From positions 1 through 64,000 of the forward strand of contig LSSL01001851.1 in assembly GCA_001953115.1 (NCBI GenBank): 64,000 bases of DNA. The letters are read 5' to 3'. Made by a program: the position numbers and the translations under genes. Source of the stretch: Smittium mucronatum. Taxonomy: Eukaryota; Kickxellomycota; Harpellomycetes; Harpellales; Legeriomycetaceae. The notes beneath the pieces are model-generated. The model did no database searches. It was not told the origin of the DNA and saw nothing but the letters and a program-made list of their open reading frames with translations. The stretch's first letter is position 1, and every line of letters starts with the position of its first letter. Positions 49,751 to 62,760 of this stretch are shown in pieces.

Positions 49751-50581
49751 CTACGAGAAAATAGTGCGATCTATTAACAAAAAGACCTCCCCCCCCCCCC
49801 ACCCGGAAATTACTTCAAGTAAATAATACATTAAAAGACCCTATAATTTTTTTTGCTTATTTGAAATCTCACCATTTTGCGATTATTTTATTTAGATGCT
49901 CCCATAATTTTTATAGTGAAAAAAATTTGTAATTTTTATTCATAAATTTTTCAGTTCCAAAAAAAAATCGATTTAGTTCAAAGCTTTTTATAAAGTCTAA
50001 TTAATTAATTAAAGTTTCATTTTTTCTCAATTTACTATAAAAGTAGCCTCTAATTTTTCTACGCAAATCTTATCCTTTTTACACCATACCCCCTACATAA
50101 CCGTAGGTTTTAAAGATAAATCAATAAATTGAACAATAAATCCGGTACATTAAATGTGAAGTTTGTTTTTATTTTTATTCGATTTAATCATTTTTAGTTT
50201 TATTTTAAGCCTATCGACCGAATTAAATCCCCATATTATCATTTAAAAGTAAAAAATAGCGGTGTGGGGGGAGGGGAAGGGGAAGGGGGTCGAAATGCGT
50301 TTATACCTTCACAATCTTGAAAAACCCTTTTTATCAAACGATAAAATGTTAAAATTTGAATTTTCCCAAATACAATAATACAAAAAAAGCTTAAAATGGA
50401 TAGATCTATTGCAGCTATAAACATAAATACCCATTTATGAATATTTTTTAAAAGAATCTAGTTCAATTAATAGAAAATCGGGAATAGAATTGAAATCGTT
50501 TAATGTAGTTTTTTTTTCACAGGAAATTTATTTCAAAGTTAATAAAAAGTTATAAAAACTAATTTAAAAAAAATTAAAAAA
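49751..50581. other. AT-rich spacer with C and G tracts
   Basis: Gene-free. Contains C12 at 49789-49800 and the G-rich block at 50261-50289, listed separately. Confidence 0.5.
50266..50289 (+). other. Candidate G-quadruplex
   Basis: Four consecutive G runs (6, 4, 4 and 5 bases at 50266-50271, 50273-50276, 50279-50282 and 50285-50289) separated by one or two A. This is an ideal intramolecular G-quadruplex pattern, set in DNA that is otherwise about four-fifths A/T. Confidence 0.75.
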
Positions 50582-50713
50582 GTGAAATCTTTTCAAAAGA
50601 GTTTCATCCAACTAGCCTCTGCCGCTCTAGCAACTCCATACCTCGAAGGCATTGGCTCAAGGAGGTTTACACATCTGATCAATGTTTTAAATCCGTATTA
50701 CAGTTGGGGTTAG
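50582..50713 (+). pseudogene. Short transposase-like coding fragment
   Basis: A 43-codon open frame in a sharply less AT-rich island includes LATPYLEGIGSRRF followed by L-I-N-V-L-N-P-Y-Y. The pattern L-P-x-x-x-V/L-E-x-x-x-F-x-x-L-x-x-x-L-N-P-x-Y is typical of hAT-superfamily transposases near the N-terminal side of the catalytic region. A stop follows at 50711 and no flanking transposase sequence was recognised. Tentative. Confidence 0.3.
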
Positions 50714-53700
50714 TTAAACATGTTCTCGGACTAAAATCTTATAAGTCTATCATAAAATTATTTTTAGATTGTAAAAACTATATCAAATCTAGTTACAGTA
50801 AAGCTTTTATAAGATAAAAAGAGGTACTTATTTTGCTAACACTTTTCCTTTATTTTATTTACAGCTCTGGTATTTCAGTATTTATAATCACTGGTAAAAA
50901 ATATTTTAAAATATCTCAGCCAGAAATTTTCAAATAATTGAGTGAAATACTAATATATGTTTATTTTAACCATAAGACTTGGTGTTATTTTGATGAATTA
51001 CTACTGGGTAAGGGGGATTATGTTTTTATAAACTTAAACATACATGAACCAATTTTTAGCGTACAAAACCAACTGGATTTAATTTTTGGCTAATTATTAT
51101 TACTCTTTTCTTTTAAAACTAGTTATCTATGAGTTTATCTTCCAATTATATAATAAAGTTGATTTATAATGAATATTCTTGCAATTTTTTTGAAATCTAA
51201 TGATTTATTAATATAAAATAAACACACAGACACCCCCCTTTAAATATTTTTTTATTTTTCTGGAATCCATAAAAAACTATTTCGGATTCTAGTATTTTCT
51301 ATGGTAATTTTAGTGGAAATATAATAAGTAATTATGAATATTATTTATTAACAACTTAGTTTAAGGATAAAAAAATTACTTCAAAAATCCGATTTTAATA
51401 TATTATATTTCCAAAAAACAAAAAATATTATAATTAAAAGATAATTACCTAATACCTTTATCTTGATATCTTGAAATTATTTTCAATTTGATAAGATTTT
51501 ATAAAAAAAAAATCTTTAAAAAATGTTATTTTTTAAAAATATTTATTACCCATATCACCTCCTAAGGTTTATTTGCAAATGAAATAGATAAATTTAAACT
51601 AGTCAAATAAAAAAAACTATTATAAATATAATTATAAATATATTCAGCAAATGAATATTAATTATTTTAGAGTAATTTACAAATATAATTAAGTTTAAAA
51701 ATCATTTATTTTATGGGTTTTGTATGAGAAATTTTAAAGGATGTATTTTTATTTTTTTTGTTACTTAATTTTTTGAAGTTTTTTTCGAATTTCGTGTATA
51801 CTATATTTCATAAATTTCATTTATCAATTAAACTCTTTATGTTTAATTCTAATATTTTCGTGTTATCATAGATAGTTTCTATTGTATTCAATGATAGAAT
51901 AAAATTATATCACAAAAAAAACTCATGCAAATAGCTCAACCCCAAAGATAGAAATATAGGGGTTTTATCTAGCTTAATTTAATTATAATTCACATCATTT
52001 ATATTAAATATAGATTTCCCATAAGTTTCTCTTTTATCCAATAGAAATCGAAATTTAGATTTTTCGATGATTTGAGATAAATAAAAAATTAATTTTGGGT
52101 CTGAAAATAGTAACATTTCAGCTCTTAAAACTGTATATATGCGCTAAAAGTTTGCATTTTATTTTTTATAAATAATCTTGATATTAAATATAACATTAAA
52201 AAATTAAAAAGTATTGGTTTTAAAATTATTTGAGTATTATAATTAACTTATTTTTGTTTTGTGGATTTTTATAAGGTATTTTATTACTAATTTATTCTTT
52301 TCCCAAAAAAAAAAATACAATTTTACCAAATTTAAAAAATCACTGATCATATACTTTTTATATGATTATTATCGGTAACTTTTCGGCAATACATAAAGTA
52401 GCTAATCTCGTAAAAACATAATCAAAAAAACATAAGTATATTTGAATAGTTGATTGTATTTTGGCTTGAGAGTTTTTAATAACAATATAATCTTTTACGT
52501 TAAAATTATTTTCTTCATTTTATTATATTTAAGATGGTACCCTTGAGAAAAAAAGAACCCCATCAAAAAAATGGAACTTTCCTTCTTTCCTCATCTTCAA
52601 ACGAAAATCATATATCCAAAATAGGTTTTTATTTAAGATTTTATAAAATATATCGTAATTATGAACTTTATTTTGTTAATTATTCTTTCTTATAATTATA
52701 CTATTAAGCGTCAAATTCAAAATTCAGGTTTAAAACCCCAGTTTCGTTTTTGAGGTCTTACCACCTCGTGTTGCCGTCATAATCTAGCGAAGGTATTTTT
52801 TTTATTTTACTTTTGTAATTTTAAATTTTGATAAAATTCTGAATCGTGCTATATTTTTAAGGAGCCTTAGCAATATTTAAGGTGGTAAAAAGTGGAGATA
52901 TAAATTTGAGAGCAGATAATAATGAAATAAATAAAAAAGGGATATAAAAGTGACTAAAAATAATTATTTTAGGACGAATAAAGGAATTAAATAACTTATT
53001 TTTCAAATTTGAGTAGAAAAATAATTTAATTTATAAATTTGAAAAGTAATTTTTAATTAATACGGATTAATTTATCTAAAATTTTAAATTTTAAATTGGT
53101 TTCAATATAAGAAAATATGATTGTGCTAGTGATTTAAATTTTTAATTTAATCATTTAAGATTTTAGTAATGGTTTAATAATTTAAATCTTAATCCATTTC
53201 TATCAGGGAATGAGATTTAGAAAAATTTTAGTTTTAAGTTTTTTTTATTTATGAATAAGATCTGTATTTTGGATTTTTCATAAAATCTTAACATTTTTTG
53301 AATATACATATTTTATTATTGGCTTAAAATAGGTGGCGATAATTCGGTCCCTGGTAAAAAAAAAACAGCCATAGGATATTTTACACCACTTAATGCAGAT
53401 TTGAATTCACCGTATTTTAGCTTAGTTGTGGGATTTTTGGATTTAAAAATATAAAATAATCTCGCAAATAATGATTTTTTCTTGATTTTATGCCTTTAAA
53501 CAATTTAGAATCAAAATTTTGAATTTTAGGTATTACTTTTTACGGTATATTTAGCCTAATTGTTCTGATCACAGGTTTATTATTTGGTTTAGATGAGTAT
53601 TTCAAATGAGTATTTTCCTATTTTTGTTGTCGCAATAATTATTTCTAAGTTTTTCTGATAATTCACTTGATGACTATATTATTTTTAAGATATAAAGTAA

Positions 53701-55119
53701 ATTTTTAACGATTTTTGAATCTAACATCTATTTAACCTTGAATTATTATTGATTTTATACCAGAATATATATAATTTTTTTGTTATTTTTATCTGACGTC
53801 TGATATTTTCTGTACTGTTTCAAAAAATTTACATGTAAATTTGGATGTATTTTCATTTAATTTGTAATTTATATCACAAAACTTTTAAGTTATTTGGTAT
53901 AATAATATATAATAGTAATATATATTAATATTTGGCGTTTTAGTACCTACCTCCCACCTCCATCCAATTTTCAAAAATCATAGCTAGCTTCTAATTCTGT
54001 ATTTATATTTCTTTTTTTCTATAATGGGGGGGGGGTATTAATTTTAGTGGTTTTGAGACTAAATTATAGCTTTTTTAGAAAAAAAATTACATCGATCCAT
54101 TTGATTTTTGGATTATGTGAATGTGTTTTTTTAGTTACATATGGAAATTATTCTAGAATTTATATCAGTATAAATAATTAAATGGCGAGTTTTTTAAGAA
54201 AATTGATACTTATTATATTAACAAAATTATACATAAGTATTTATTACCAATCACAATGCTGATAATTTACGTATGCTCTTGTTTAATCATCTAGAAATTT
54301 ATTTATATTTTCGGTTATAAAATTTTTTTCTGATGGTATACGTTTGAAAAGTTGGCATTTACTTTTATTAATTTTATTTTTCTCCTGTAAAAATTTGAAC
54401 TGAGCTGAGTTAACCCATCAGCTATTTTTTTTTTGGGAGGGTATGATGTTTTTATAAGTGGAATTAAAAAACTTAATGTTTATTATGCAGCCGATTTTAA
54501 TTTTTCAGTTTTTAAAGATTCAATATCCTATTGGATGTCCCCAACACTACGTAATAGTATTATAACCATTCGATTGGGAAAAATCGGTAATTAAATCTAC
54601 ATTTACTAAATTCCATTTGGTTTTCGAAATTTTTATGGCTTTAAAATAACATATTTTCTGATCTGAATTACTTTGATTCTCTTTCAGAACTCTATAGAAA
54701 ACGTATATTTTTTTGATTATAGAATTTAATTTGTAGAAAAAAAAGTAATTTCTGATTATTTTATAGGTTTTGAGTAATTCAAATTAATCAAATGAGCAAA
54801 TATCTTGCTTTGATTTAATATCTTGTCGGAAATATTACGTGGTAATTTTTTTTTTTTGTTGAGATATAGGAGATTCTTTTGTATATTCAGACGCTTCTTT
54901 CTGTGCAACATTACTGGATAAATTTATATTATCATTTTACCAGTTTATTAAATTTCCAAATTAAGAAGTAATTAATAGTGTTTCCACAACGGGAAATTTA
55001 TGTGCAATTTTGATTATTCAAAAAAACAATGGTTTTTAAAAATATAAATTTTCCATGGCCGACAATACGAGTGTTTTCTTTGAGCTCAAATAAATATAAA
55101 AAATACTGCTGAAAAAGAT
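50714..55119. other. AT desert with two small coding-like islands
   Basis: Mostly very AT-rich. At 52700-52800 the minus strand gives a short frame with PSLDYDGNTRW then a stop. At about 53332-53450 the plus strand gives about 40 codons including TAIGYFTPLNADLNSPYFSL. Both lie in less AT-rich DNA but have no partner exons and I cannot name a family. A G10 run lies at 54026-54035. Confidence 0.4.
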
Positions 55120-55400
55120 ATCAAAGTTATATATTCATACAAGGTTAAATAGTAAATCTCGACTATATTGGTTAATATTTGACTAAATTGGACCGAATTC
55201 GACCAAATTAAGCGATCTTCGACGAATATGAGAGTTTAACCAATAATTGAGTTTAATTATTAATCGTTTTTCGACTAATTTTAATTGAATTAGGTAAAAA
55301 ATACAATTGGCACCTTTGAATTAAATAAAGGATTTATAATGGCTGCTTTCTAATTAAGTCAAAATGAACAGCTTTTTCAAGCATCTTACTAAAATCATTA
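55120..55400 (+). repeat. Left arm of long inverted repeat 2
   Basis: Matches the reverse complement of about 56285-56600. Anchors: ctatattggttaatatt at 55163 pairs with its complement ending at 56535; gcatcttact at 55381-55390 pairs with 56289-56298; a shared aaccaataat block and an aaatgaacag block lie between. Most visible differences are transitions. The calculated centre (about 55840-55860) coincides with a small aaaggg/cccttt hairpin at 55852-55866, and weaker matches continue inward, so the unit may be a decayed palindrome of about 1.4 kb. Confidence 0.8.
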
Positions 55401-56284
55401 TATATTAGTTATTTTTATACACAACTTATTAATCTAGAAAATGTACCATTTTTATGTGTGAAATCTTATAATTTAAATCTTTGGATTTTTTTTGAAAATA
55501 AACCGATCCATAAAGTGATTAATGGTTTTTGGTGTTTTATGTTTATATCAAAAAGAGTTAAAGTTACAAATTTACGTAGAGAATATCGATAAGTCTAAGA
55601 TTTTCTGATAAGTAATATGAAATCATAATTTTCACTAAAAAAATATGTCTTGCTTATTTAATTGATATAATATGTTATCTAATTATTTTTTTTGTTCAAT
55701 TTATTTGAAGTATATCTTTTATTATAAAATTTTAAATTTTAAATAAGATACTGAGATGTTTCTCAAAAAAAACTAAGGCGTAATTGATAGTTTATATAAA
55801 TGAGATAAAAAATTAAAATTAATGTTAATGCTAAAATATATAAATAAAAAAAAAGGGACCCCCTTTAAATTTGATACACCAAATAGAATTTGGCTATGGT
55901 TACTATTACTTTGACTAAAAAATAAAGATTTAATAATGATAAAAATAAGATTATAACTTTTTGGAAGCATTTCTCTTAAGGGAGACTTTTCAATGCCATG
56001 TAAATTGAAATTACCAATTTCAAAATCCAATTCAACAACTCAAACCGAATTGGCTTTAAATTTTTGAATTTAATATATTAGCTTTATAAAATTATATTTC
56101 TCAAAAGCCCAAAGCTTTAAATCATTTCGATATAAAATCATTAAATATAAAAACCTTAAACTGTTTAATTTATTGGTATTCTTTTTAAAAAACTCGTAAA
56201 TTTTTCAATATAAAAGAAACTATATCGAATAGAATCATTTTCTCAATTGATAGATTGCACTTAAATATAATTAATATTTATAAA

Positions 56285-56600
56285 TTTTAGTAAGATGCTT
56301 GAAAAAACTGTTCATTTTGGCTTAATCAGAAAATACACACTATAAACCCTTTATTCAATCCAAAGTCTCCAATTGAATTTTTCACCTAATCCTATTTAAA
56401 TTCGTCTAAAATGGCTTAATAGTTAAATTTGATTATTGGTTAAAATTTCATATTAGTCGAAAGTCGCTTAATTTGGCCGAATTCAGCCTAATTTAGTCTA
56501 TTTTGCTTAAATTATTCGAATATTAACCAATATAGCCGAAATTTATTAACTAAATATGCATAAAATGCTTTAATATTAAGTTAAGTTAAAAATTCTTAAA
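56285..56600 (-). repeat. Right arm of long inverted repeat 2
   Basis: Reverse-complement partner of 55120-55400. Similarity fades gradually beyond about 56600 rather than stopping sharply, and I see no target-site duplication or terminal motif that would define a named fold-back transposon. Confidence 0.8.
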
Positions 56601-59269
56601 AAAAGGGTCTTTCGCTCAAAAAATAGGGCAACTTTTTGAAAAAGATATACTTAAGATACTTGATAAGATGCTATAAAGATGGCGAATGAAATGAGCCTAA
56701 ATACTTATAACCCATATGTTTGAGAAAATCCAATTAAGGAGTCAATGTTAGTTTTAAAATGATTCGAAACCTTTTGCACAAATAATATATCTGATAAGAT
56801 CATGAAAATGATATTATTAATTTCTAAAATTCGTAGATATATAAGTTTAAAATTGGTAAATTAGTTTTTAATCCGAATGTTTAAATAACCAGTAGGATTA
56901 TAGTATAATTTATTGTAAAAATGCGGATAAAATTAGAAAAATTGGACAGGGAATAATAAGTAAATTCTTAAAATGTAAAAATAAGATAGTAGCAATCTAT
57001 ACCTCAAATAATTCATGAAAATATAATTAATCGTTAAATTCTGAATAAGTATTTTGATAATTAATGGCTTTAGTGCTAATTTATTATCTCAATGTAATAG
57101 TTATAATTTAATAAAATTTGATATATATCAACAGATCTAGAAGCCCTAATTCATAATTTTTCAATTCCTTATTCTCAAGCCTATAATTTCCTTATTATAT
57201 ATCCAGACTCTTAACCCTCAATCCTTGATCTGATTTTAAAATCCATAATCGGCTTTCACAATCCTAAATTTTTTTCTTGTTTTTCTATTTGTGTATTTTT
57301 TTTAACTCTTTATTTAAATTTACTGTTCCTTAAATATTTATTGTTATTTAAGTTACTAGTATATGAACCGGTATTGAATATTTTAAAGAGGATATAAAAA
57401 AATAAATCTAATTATATTTCAGTTTTTATATTGCTCTTAATTAAATAAAATGTGCTTTTTTTTTTTAACCTCCATAATATGTTTTTTTTAAGTTTCTAAT
57501 AAATAAGAATCTGTTAACAAGTTAAAACATTTTAATTTTGTAAATTCTTATAAAATTTGCCTTTCTTTCTAGAGAAAGTCAATTATACCCTTGAAAAAAA
57601 ATTCTTTTCTCTGCACCACCTAATTTTAATTGACAAAATTAAGCATTTTACACGCTAAAGTATATACTTTCAAAGTTAAAAAATAAATCTTGCGATCAAT
57701 GGTTATTTGGAGCTCAAAATATGCCATCAAAACCATTCTTAATGTAACAGATAAACAAACTGTGCAATATTTGATGCGTTCCGAAATATATTTTTCTTTT
57801 TTTTTTACACAAAATTCCAATAGATTACATATAAAACAACAAATAACAGTTTTCAAATTCCAATAATCAAATTTAAAAATATGAATAGATATGAATGAAA
57901 GGTGTGTGAGAAGTAGTACGGCACCAAAATCACTACTTACCTACTCAATATCTACATTTTTGCCAAAATTATACCTTGATATTATTTTGGAATAAAATCA
58001 TTTTGAAATTTTTGAATTATTAAATAAATTTTTTCTTCAAAATTTGGAAAACTGATGGAAATAAAAAAGTTGTAACCATATTGATTATATTAAATGCCCG
58101 AATATCTAAACTTTCAAGACTTAGTGATATTCATATTAAGATTCCGCTACAGTCCAAAACGCAATGATAAATCACAAATTTTAAAAAATATTATGAAATC
58201 CAAGTTGGCTAAAAATTTATAAAATAACATATAAAATTCTTAATTTTGTCTTACCTATATTCCTTTTTTTTTTTTGCAGAATTTAATTAACTCCTGCGAA
58301 AAAAAATAATCCATTTAAAAGCTTGATTATTTTTCTTTGGGTATATTGTGAATTTCTACCCATAAAAAACTCCATTTAGTAATCATTTTCATCCTCCTGT
58401 TCAACCGAATACTTTTTTACTATCTTATTTTTAATATATTCTATTTTATAATCTATTTCTTTATCATCATAGAATTTGAATGTGCTAATTATTGATGCAA
58501 ACAACGTATCTGAAACCATTGTAAACTAAGTGAAGGATTTAAAATTTTCAATCAACATTTTGAAAAATATATATTAGGTGATATATATAGTATATTTGAA
58601 AATAAATTTTATAATCTTATGTATTTACATTAAAATTTATTTCTGAGAATTCTCGGAAACTAGCTAATATATCTTCTATGTTTTTAGTAAATCTAATAAG
58701 TATAATTCTTTCAAGCCATCTTGAAAGCAATCCAATCAATAAGTTAATTATTTATTTTAAAATTTTTGAATAAAATGTATACAATTTAAAAATTACCAAA
58801 ATGCCCATCTTCTATGCTTTTATCGTGATATTCAATAAAATAATTTAAAGTGAATTTTTTCTCCAATTAATGACCAAATTCTTGTGTGACTGAAAATAAA
58901 AACATGAAATATCTGAAATTAGGGCCAGAATTGGACCAAATATAGAATTTTTTGAATTTACAGTAATATTATTATATTTTTAACTCATTTAAACAATCTT
59001 TAGTATATTTTTAATCGTGATTCAGTATTTTTGATAGAAAATTATCTTACCCGTGCGCAAGTTTAACAGATTTTTCCAAGTATGTAGTTGCAAATCCTAG
59101 ATTTGACATCTGAGATTTTTGTAAAATGACGTGCTAGTTTCTATAGGACCTTCTCCTATCCTGAAATTTTCCATGAAGTCAATAATAATTATGCGAAAAT
59201 TTTCATCTAAACCATTAACACCATTTTTATATGATTCTTATTGTAAATCTATTAATTTTTAGTGCTATC
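56601..59269. other. AT-rich gene-free stretch
   Basis: No frame with protein-like composition, RNA gene or repeat recognised. A small less AT-rich patch occurs near 57890-57950 without an assignable feature. Confidence 0.5.
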
Positions 59270-59930
59270 TATAGATTAAAATTGAATTTTCAAAATCCTT
59301 GAAAATTTCCGGACTTGAGAAATGATTTTTTTGATGTTCATTTGAACTTTGTGGCAAATAGGGCACATATCTGTTAGGTTCACGGCTTTTTTTGAACTTT
59401 TTTGGGCATGGATTGTAAAAGGAGCTTATGCTTAATTTTAAACCAGGATTTTCGTTGATTAATATTTTTTATATTTCTTTCTTAGGAATTTCGGGGAGTA
59501 AATAGGATTCTCTATTGATATATATTCTTTGATTTTAACAAACCATGTCTTTGAGGATTGAGTTTTTAATCAAATGTTTTTTGATAATTTTTCCAATTTA
59601 ATCGGTAATAGAGCTTTTTTTACTTATCTATAAAATTTTGCTTTTATTTAAAATGAAATCTCCAGATTTTAATCTTTCTATTGGTTTAATATACTGGCCA
59701 TCAAATAACTGTAATAAAAATTTTCTTAGTTCCTCTCGCCTGTAAATAGACACTACCAATGGAAGTATATTAGATTTATTCATGCTATATCTTGGTAAAT
59801 TTTTGCGTATTTGTAATATTTTTCTCAAAACTTTGACTTCTTTGACTTCTTTGAAGTCATTTGAAATTTCTGAAAAAATATCTGAATAAGTCGGTTGAGT
59901 CTTCATTGAATATCGCGTGAGCTATTTGGT
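59270..59930 (-). pseudogene. Decayed retroelement ORF1/gag-like remnant
   Basis: An intact 92-codon minus-strand frame (59906-59628) contains KILQIRKNLPRYSMNKSNIL and then YRREELRKFLLQLFDG, resembling the ORF1 region of fungal LINEs in layout. Downstream, in other frames, come NPIYSPKFLRKKYKKY (about 59500-59450) and a 60-codon open stretch (to about 59275) including NPCPKKFKKSREPNRYVPY. These would be the basic C-terminal part of the same product after frameshifts. Resembles the 20.2-20.4 kb remnant in motif layout. Family assignment is from pattern memory. Confidence 0.35.
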
Positions 59931-62370
59931 CTATATTTTTTATTCTTTTGCTTTTTTTGACGGTTACTTGTCCTCAAATCTGTGATGATTATTTCCAGGC
60001 TCATAAGATTTAACTTTTAGATACTTCATACCGATTTTTTTTTTTGAAAAAAACGAATTGGATTATTCTCAAAAAATTTATATAATTCAATTCACATTCA
60101 CTTTATCAGAGCGTAAAAAAAATCGATAAAATCTTATATAAGGTTTATATGACCATATTCATAAAAAAATATCATTTAAAATCAATGTGAATTACTTTCA
60201 AAATTAGAAATAATTTCTAAAATTATATCTTTCAATTATTTTTTTATACAACCATTAAATTTTTAAACGAATAAAAATCAAATGGCTACAAATCGCTCTT
60301 TTTACTAAAAAAGAAACAAAAAAAATTACAAGTAAAACTTCTGGTGTGCAAAATAATACCCCATATATCAGATTTTTGATGCTTTTTTGCTTAAATCATA
60401 ATTATTTTTTTTTTGGCTTTTTGATTTTATTTTTTAATAACAGGTCCATAATTTTATATTATAAAGATTCTTTCCTTTATCTGCTGATATTATTGCTAAT
60501 AGAAATTTTTATTGGCTATAAAAAGTTTTTTTTTATTCCTAATTATTTCCTGGCCTAATATTTTGGCCTCCGTGATACTAAATCAGGATTTAAATTTTTA
60601 ATACCAGGATCGATGCTAATATTGAAATTTTATGGACCGAAAAGTAGTGATAAGAGAGAATTTATCGTATTTAAATGTTTTTATCTTGAGTTATTCAAGA
60701 TTTTTGTAGGTTTGTATAAAAATTGAAAGGAATAGAATTGACTTTAAAAATTATCTTAACTACTTTATATTTGATGAGATGTAAATACTTTTATTTTTAA
60801 GTGACTTTACTGAACTTCCCTGGTCGTAGTTTACTCGAAGAGAGTGTAAAATTTCTAATTTTACATTCTGATGCGTATGGGATAGAAACAAACATATAAT
60901 AAAGCTGTAGGAATGTGAATATATAGTGATGCTTTTTGAATTAACAGGTAAAATAAAAAAAATATTGGAAGTTAATAGTTTCAGTAGGTTACCAAAATCA
61001 TATTTTTTTATCATTATACTCTCAAATACTAAGCAATTTTTAAGGAATTATCGGATATCTGTAGCTATTTTAAAACATTCCGGTATAAATAGCCGGTAAT
61101 AATTTCCAAATCCTAAGTAAATCTGTATATATTTTACATATTTTGACTTTTTCTATTATTTTCTATTCTTTATGTTATATTTATCTTTTCTTATCCAAAA
61201 ATTAGATGAAATTTTCCAAAAAGGTTAAATTATCCCTTTTGAACTGATAATTATCTAATTATTAATATAATTTGCAATATTTTATCCTTCATAGGACACC
61301 TTGGGAGTGTATTTAATTAATAGATAACTTTTAGTTTTATACTAAAATATCTTTTTGATATAAAAAACGTATTCTTCCGGTAAATCCTTGAGTATTATTT
61401 ACGAAATCGCGGGAGGCTGATGTTGCTTTATTAATGCGGAAAGGGGTGGAATTATACTTGTGATTTCCTTATTTACAACTGAATGATATTTTGTATTTAT
61501 CTCATGCTTTTTTACGTATAATATTATATGCATTTTTTAAACAAAGCTTTTTAAAATAATTTTTAACAATTACTATTTCAAATATCTCTTCGATTCTGTA
61601 GAAAGGATAAAGATTTTTTATTGTGATTTTTTTTAGTTTCAAGTAGTGAAAAAATAAATGACTTCTTTTTTCTTAATAAGATTATAAGTGCCTTTTTTAT
61701 TGTTTTTTAGCGGAATTTAAATCCAAAATTGAGGTTTTCCACGATATATGATTTAATTTTTGATATATATATATATATATATTTTAAAATATATAGCCCT
61801 CACGTTGGCTCCATGGTTTCTTTTTTAAGATTTTAAAGTCATTTTTTTTATTTATAAGTATTTTTTTATTTGAACTTACTAAAAACCGTTGATTAGTTTA
61901 AATATTCAGTTTTATGACACTCTAAGGAATATTATTTAGTATTTTTGTAGATATATTTCGCAAATATTTAAATTTTAATTTTCACTATCAAAACTTCTGA
62001 AAAATCCGATAATTTTCTTCTAGAGTCTTCCTTTTCAAATTCATATTCATTTATAAATTTTAAATTTTAATCCGAGGCAGAGATTTTTTTTTTATTCAAT
62101 AGATCTTTATTTTTCATTTTCTCTTCTAAATCTTCTGTAGTGTTCATATTGAACTTTATAATATTTAAATTAAGTTAAAACTATTGTTAAAAAAAGATAA
62201 GTTAAGAATGAATGATATAATATTCCTTTCTATAATTAAATTTTGTTTTTAAACCAAGAAGATCCTAAAATTATAACTGTATATTTTTCTGATATGTGAT
62301 AAAAATTATTTTTTTCCTTTTTGGTTGATTTTCATTTTTATTTATAGCAAGATTAATTTGCCGATACGTA
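59931..62370. other. AT-rich stretch with possible retroelement scraps
   Basis: Mostly very AT-rich. At about 61470-61370 the minus strand carries a coding-like stretch (TPFRINKATSASRDF in one frame, SIIPPLSALIKQHQPP in another) in a less AT-rich island. It could belong to the retroelement whose endonuclease motif lies at 62.65 kb. A (TA)n run lies at 61762-61781. Confidence 0.35.
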
Positions 62371-62760
62371 TTTTGATCTAATATCAATATTTTATATGGT
62401 ATCCACCAATATTTGAGTCTTAATTTTAATTTTTTGAATATTTAATTTAAAACAATAGTTCATGTTTTTTAAAAAAAATTGACTCTCCAGTATCAATTAA
62501 ACGCATTTTTTGTACATTTTTTTGTAGTGGAATCTATGGCGAATAAAAACATACCAATACTAATATTTTTTGGATATTTTAGATGAAAAATCAGGAAATG
62601 ACATCCTATATATTTTTGAAATTTCCCTTTTAAATAATGTGGATATACTTTGAAATCTGCAACTATATTTCCGTGGGATCTTCTTAATAAAAAATTTCAT
62701 TTCCATTACGCATGATTTTTCTCCTAGAAATTCATTTACCTCTTGAGCAGATTAAGAATT
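62370..62760 (-). mobile_element. Endonuclease-domain remnant of a LINE
   Basis: A minus-strand open frame of about 60 codons without a start reads NIVADFKVYPHYLKGKFQK, with A-D-F-K at 62660-62649. This resembles the G-D-F-N-V-x-P-N-Y-L block of LINE apurinic endonucleases. About 270 bases downstream, near 62390, R-S-K-Y-V-S-A stands where a closing S-D-H-Y-x-V-S-A block would be expected; the same spacing is seen in the 4.7-8.9 kb element. Two catalytic residues are changed (G to A, N to K), so the copy is dead. Confidence 0.4.
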
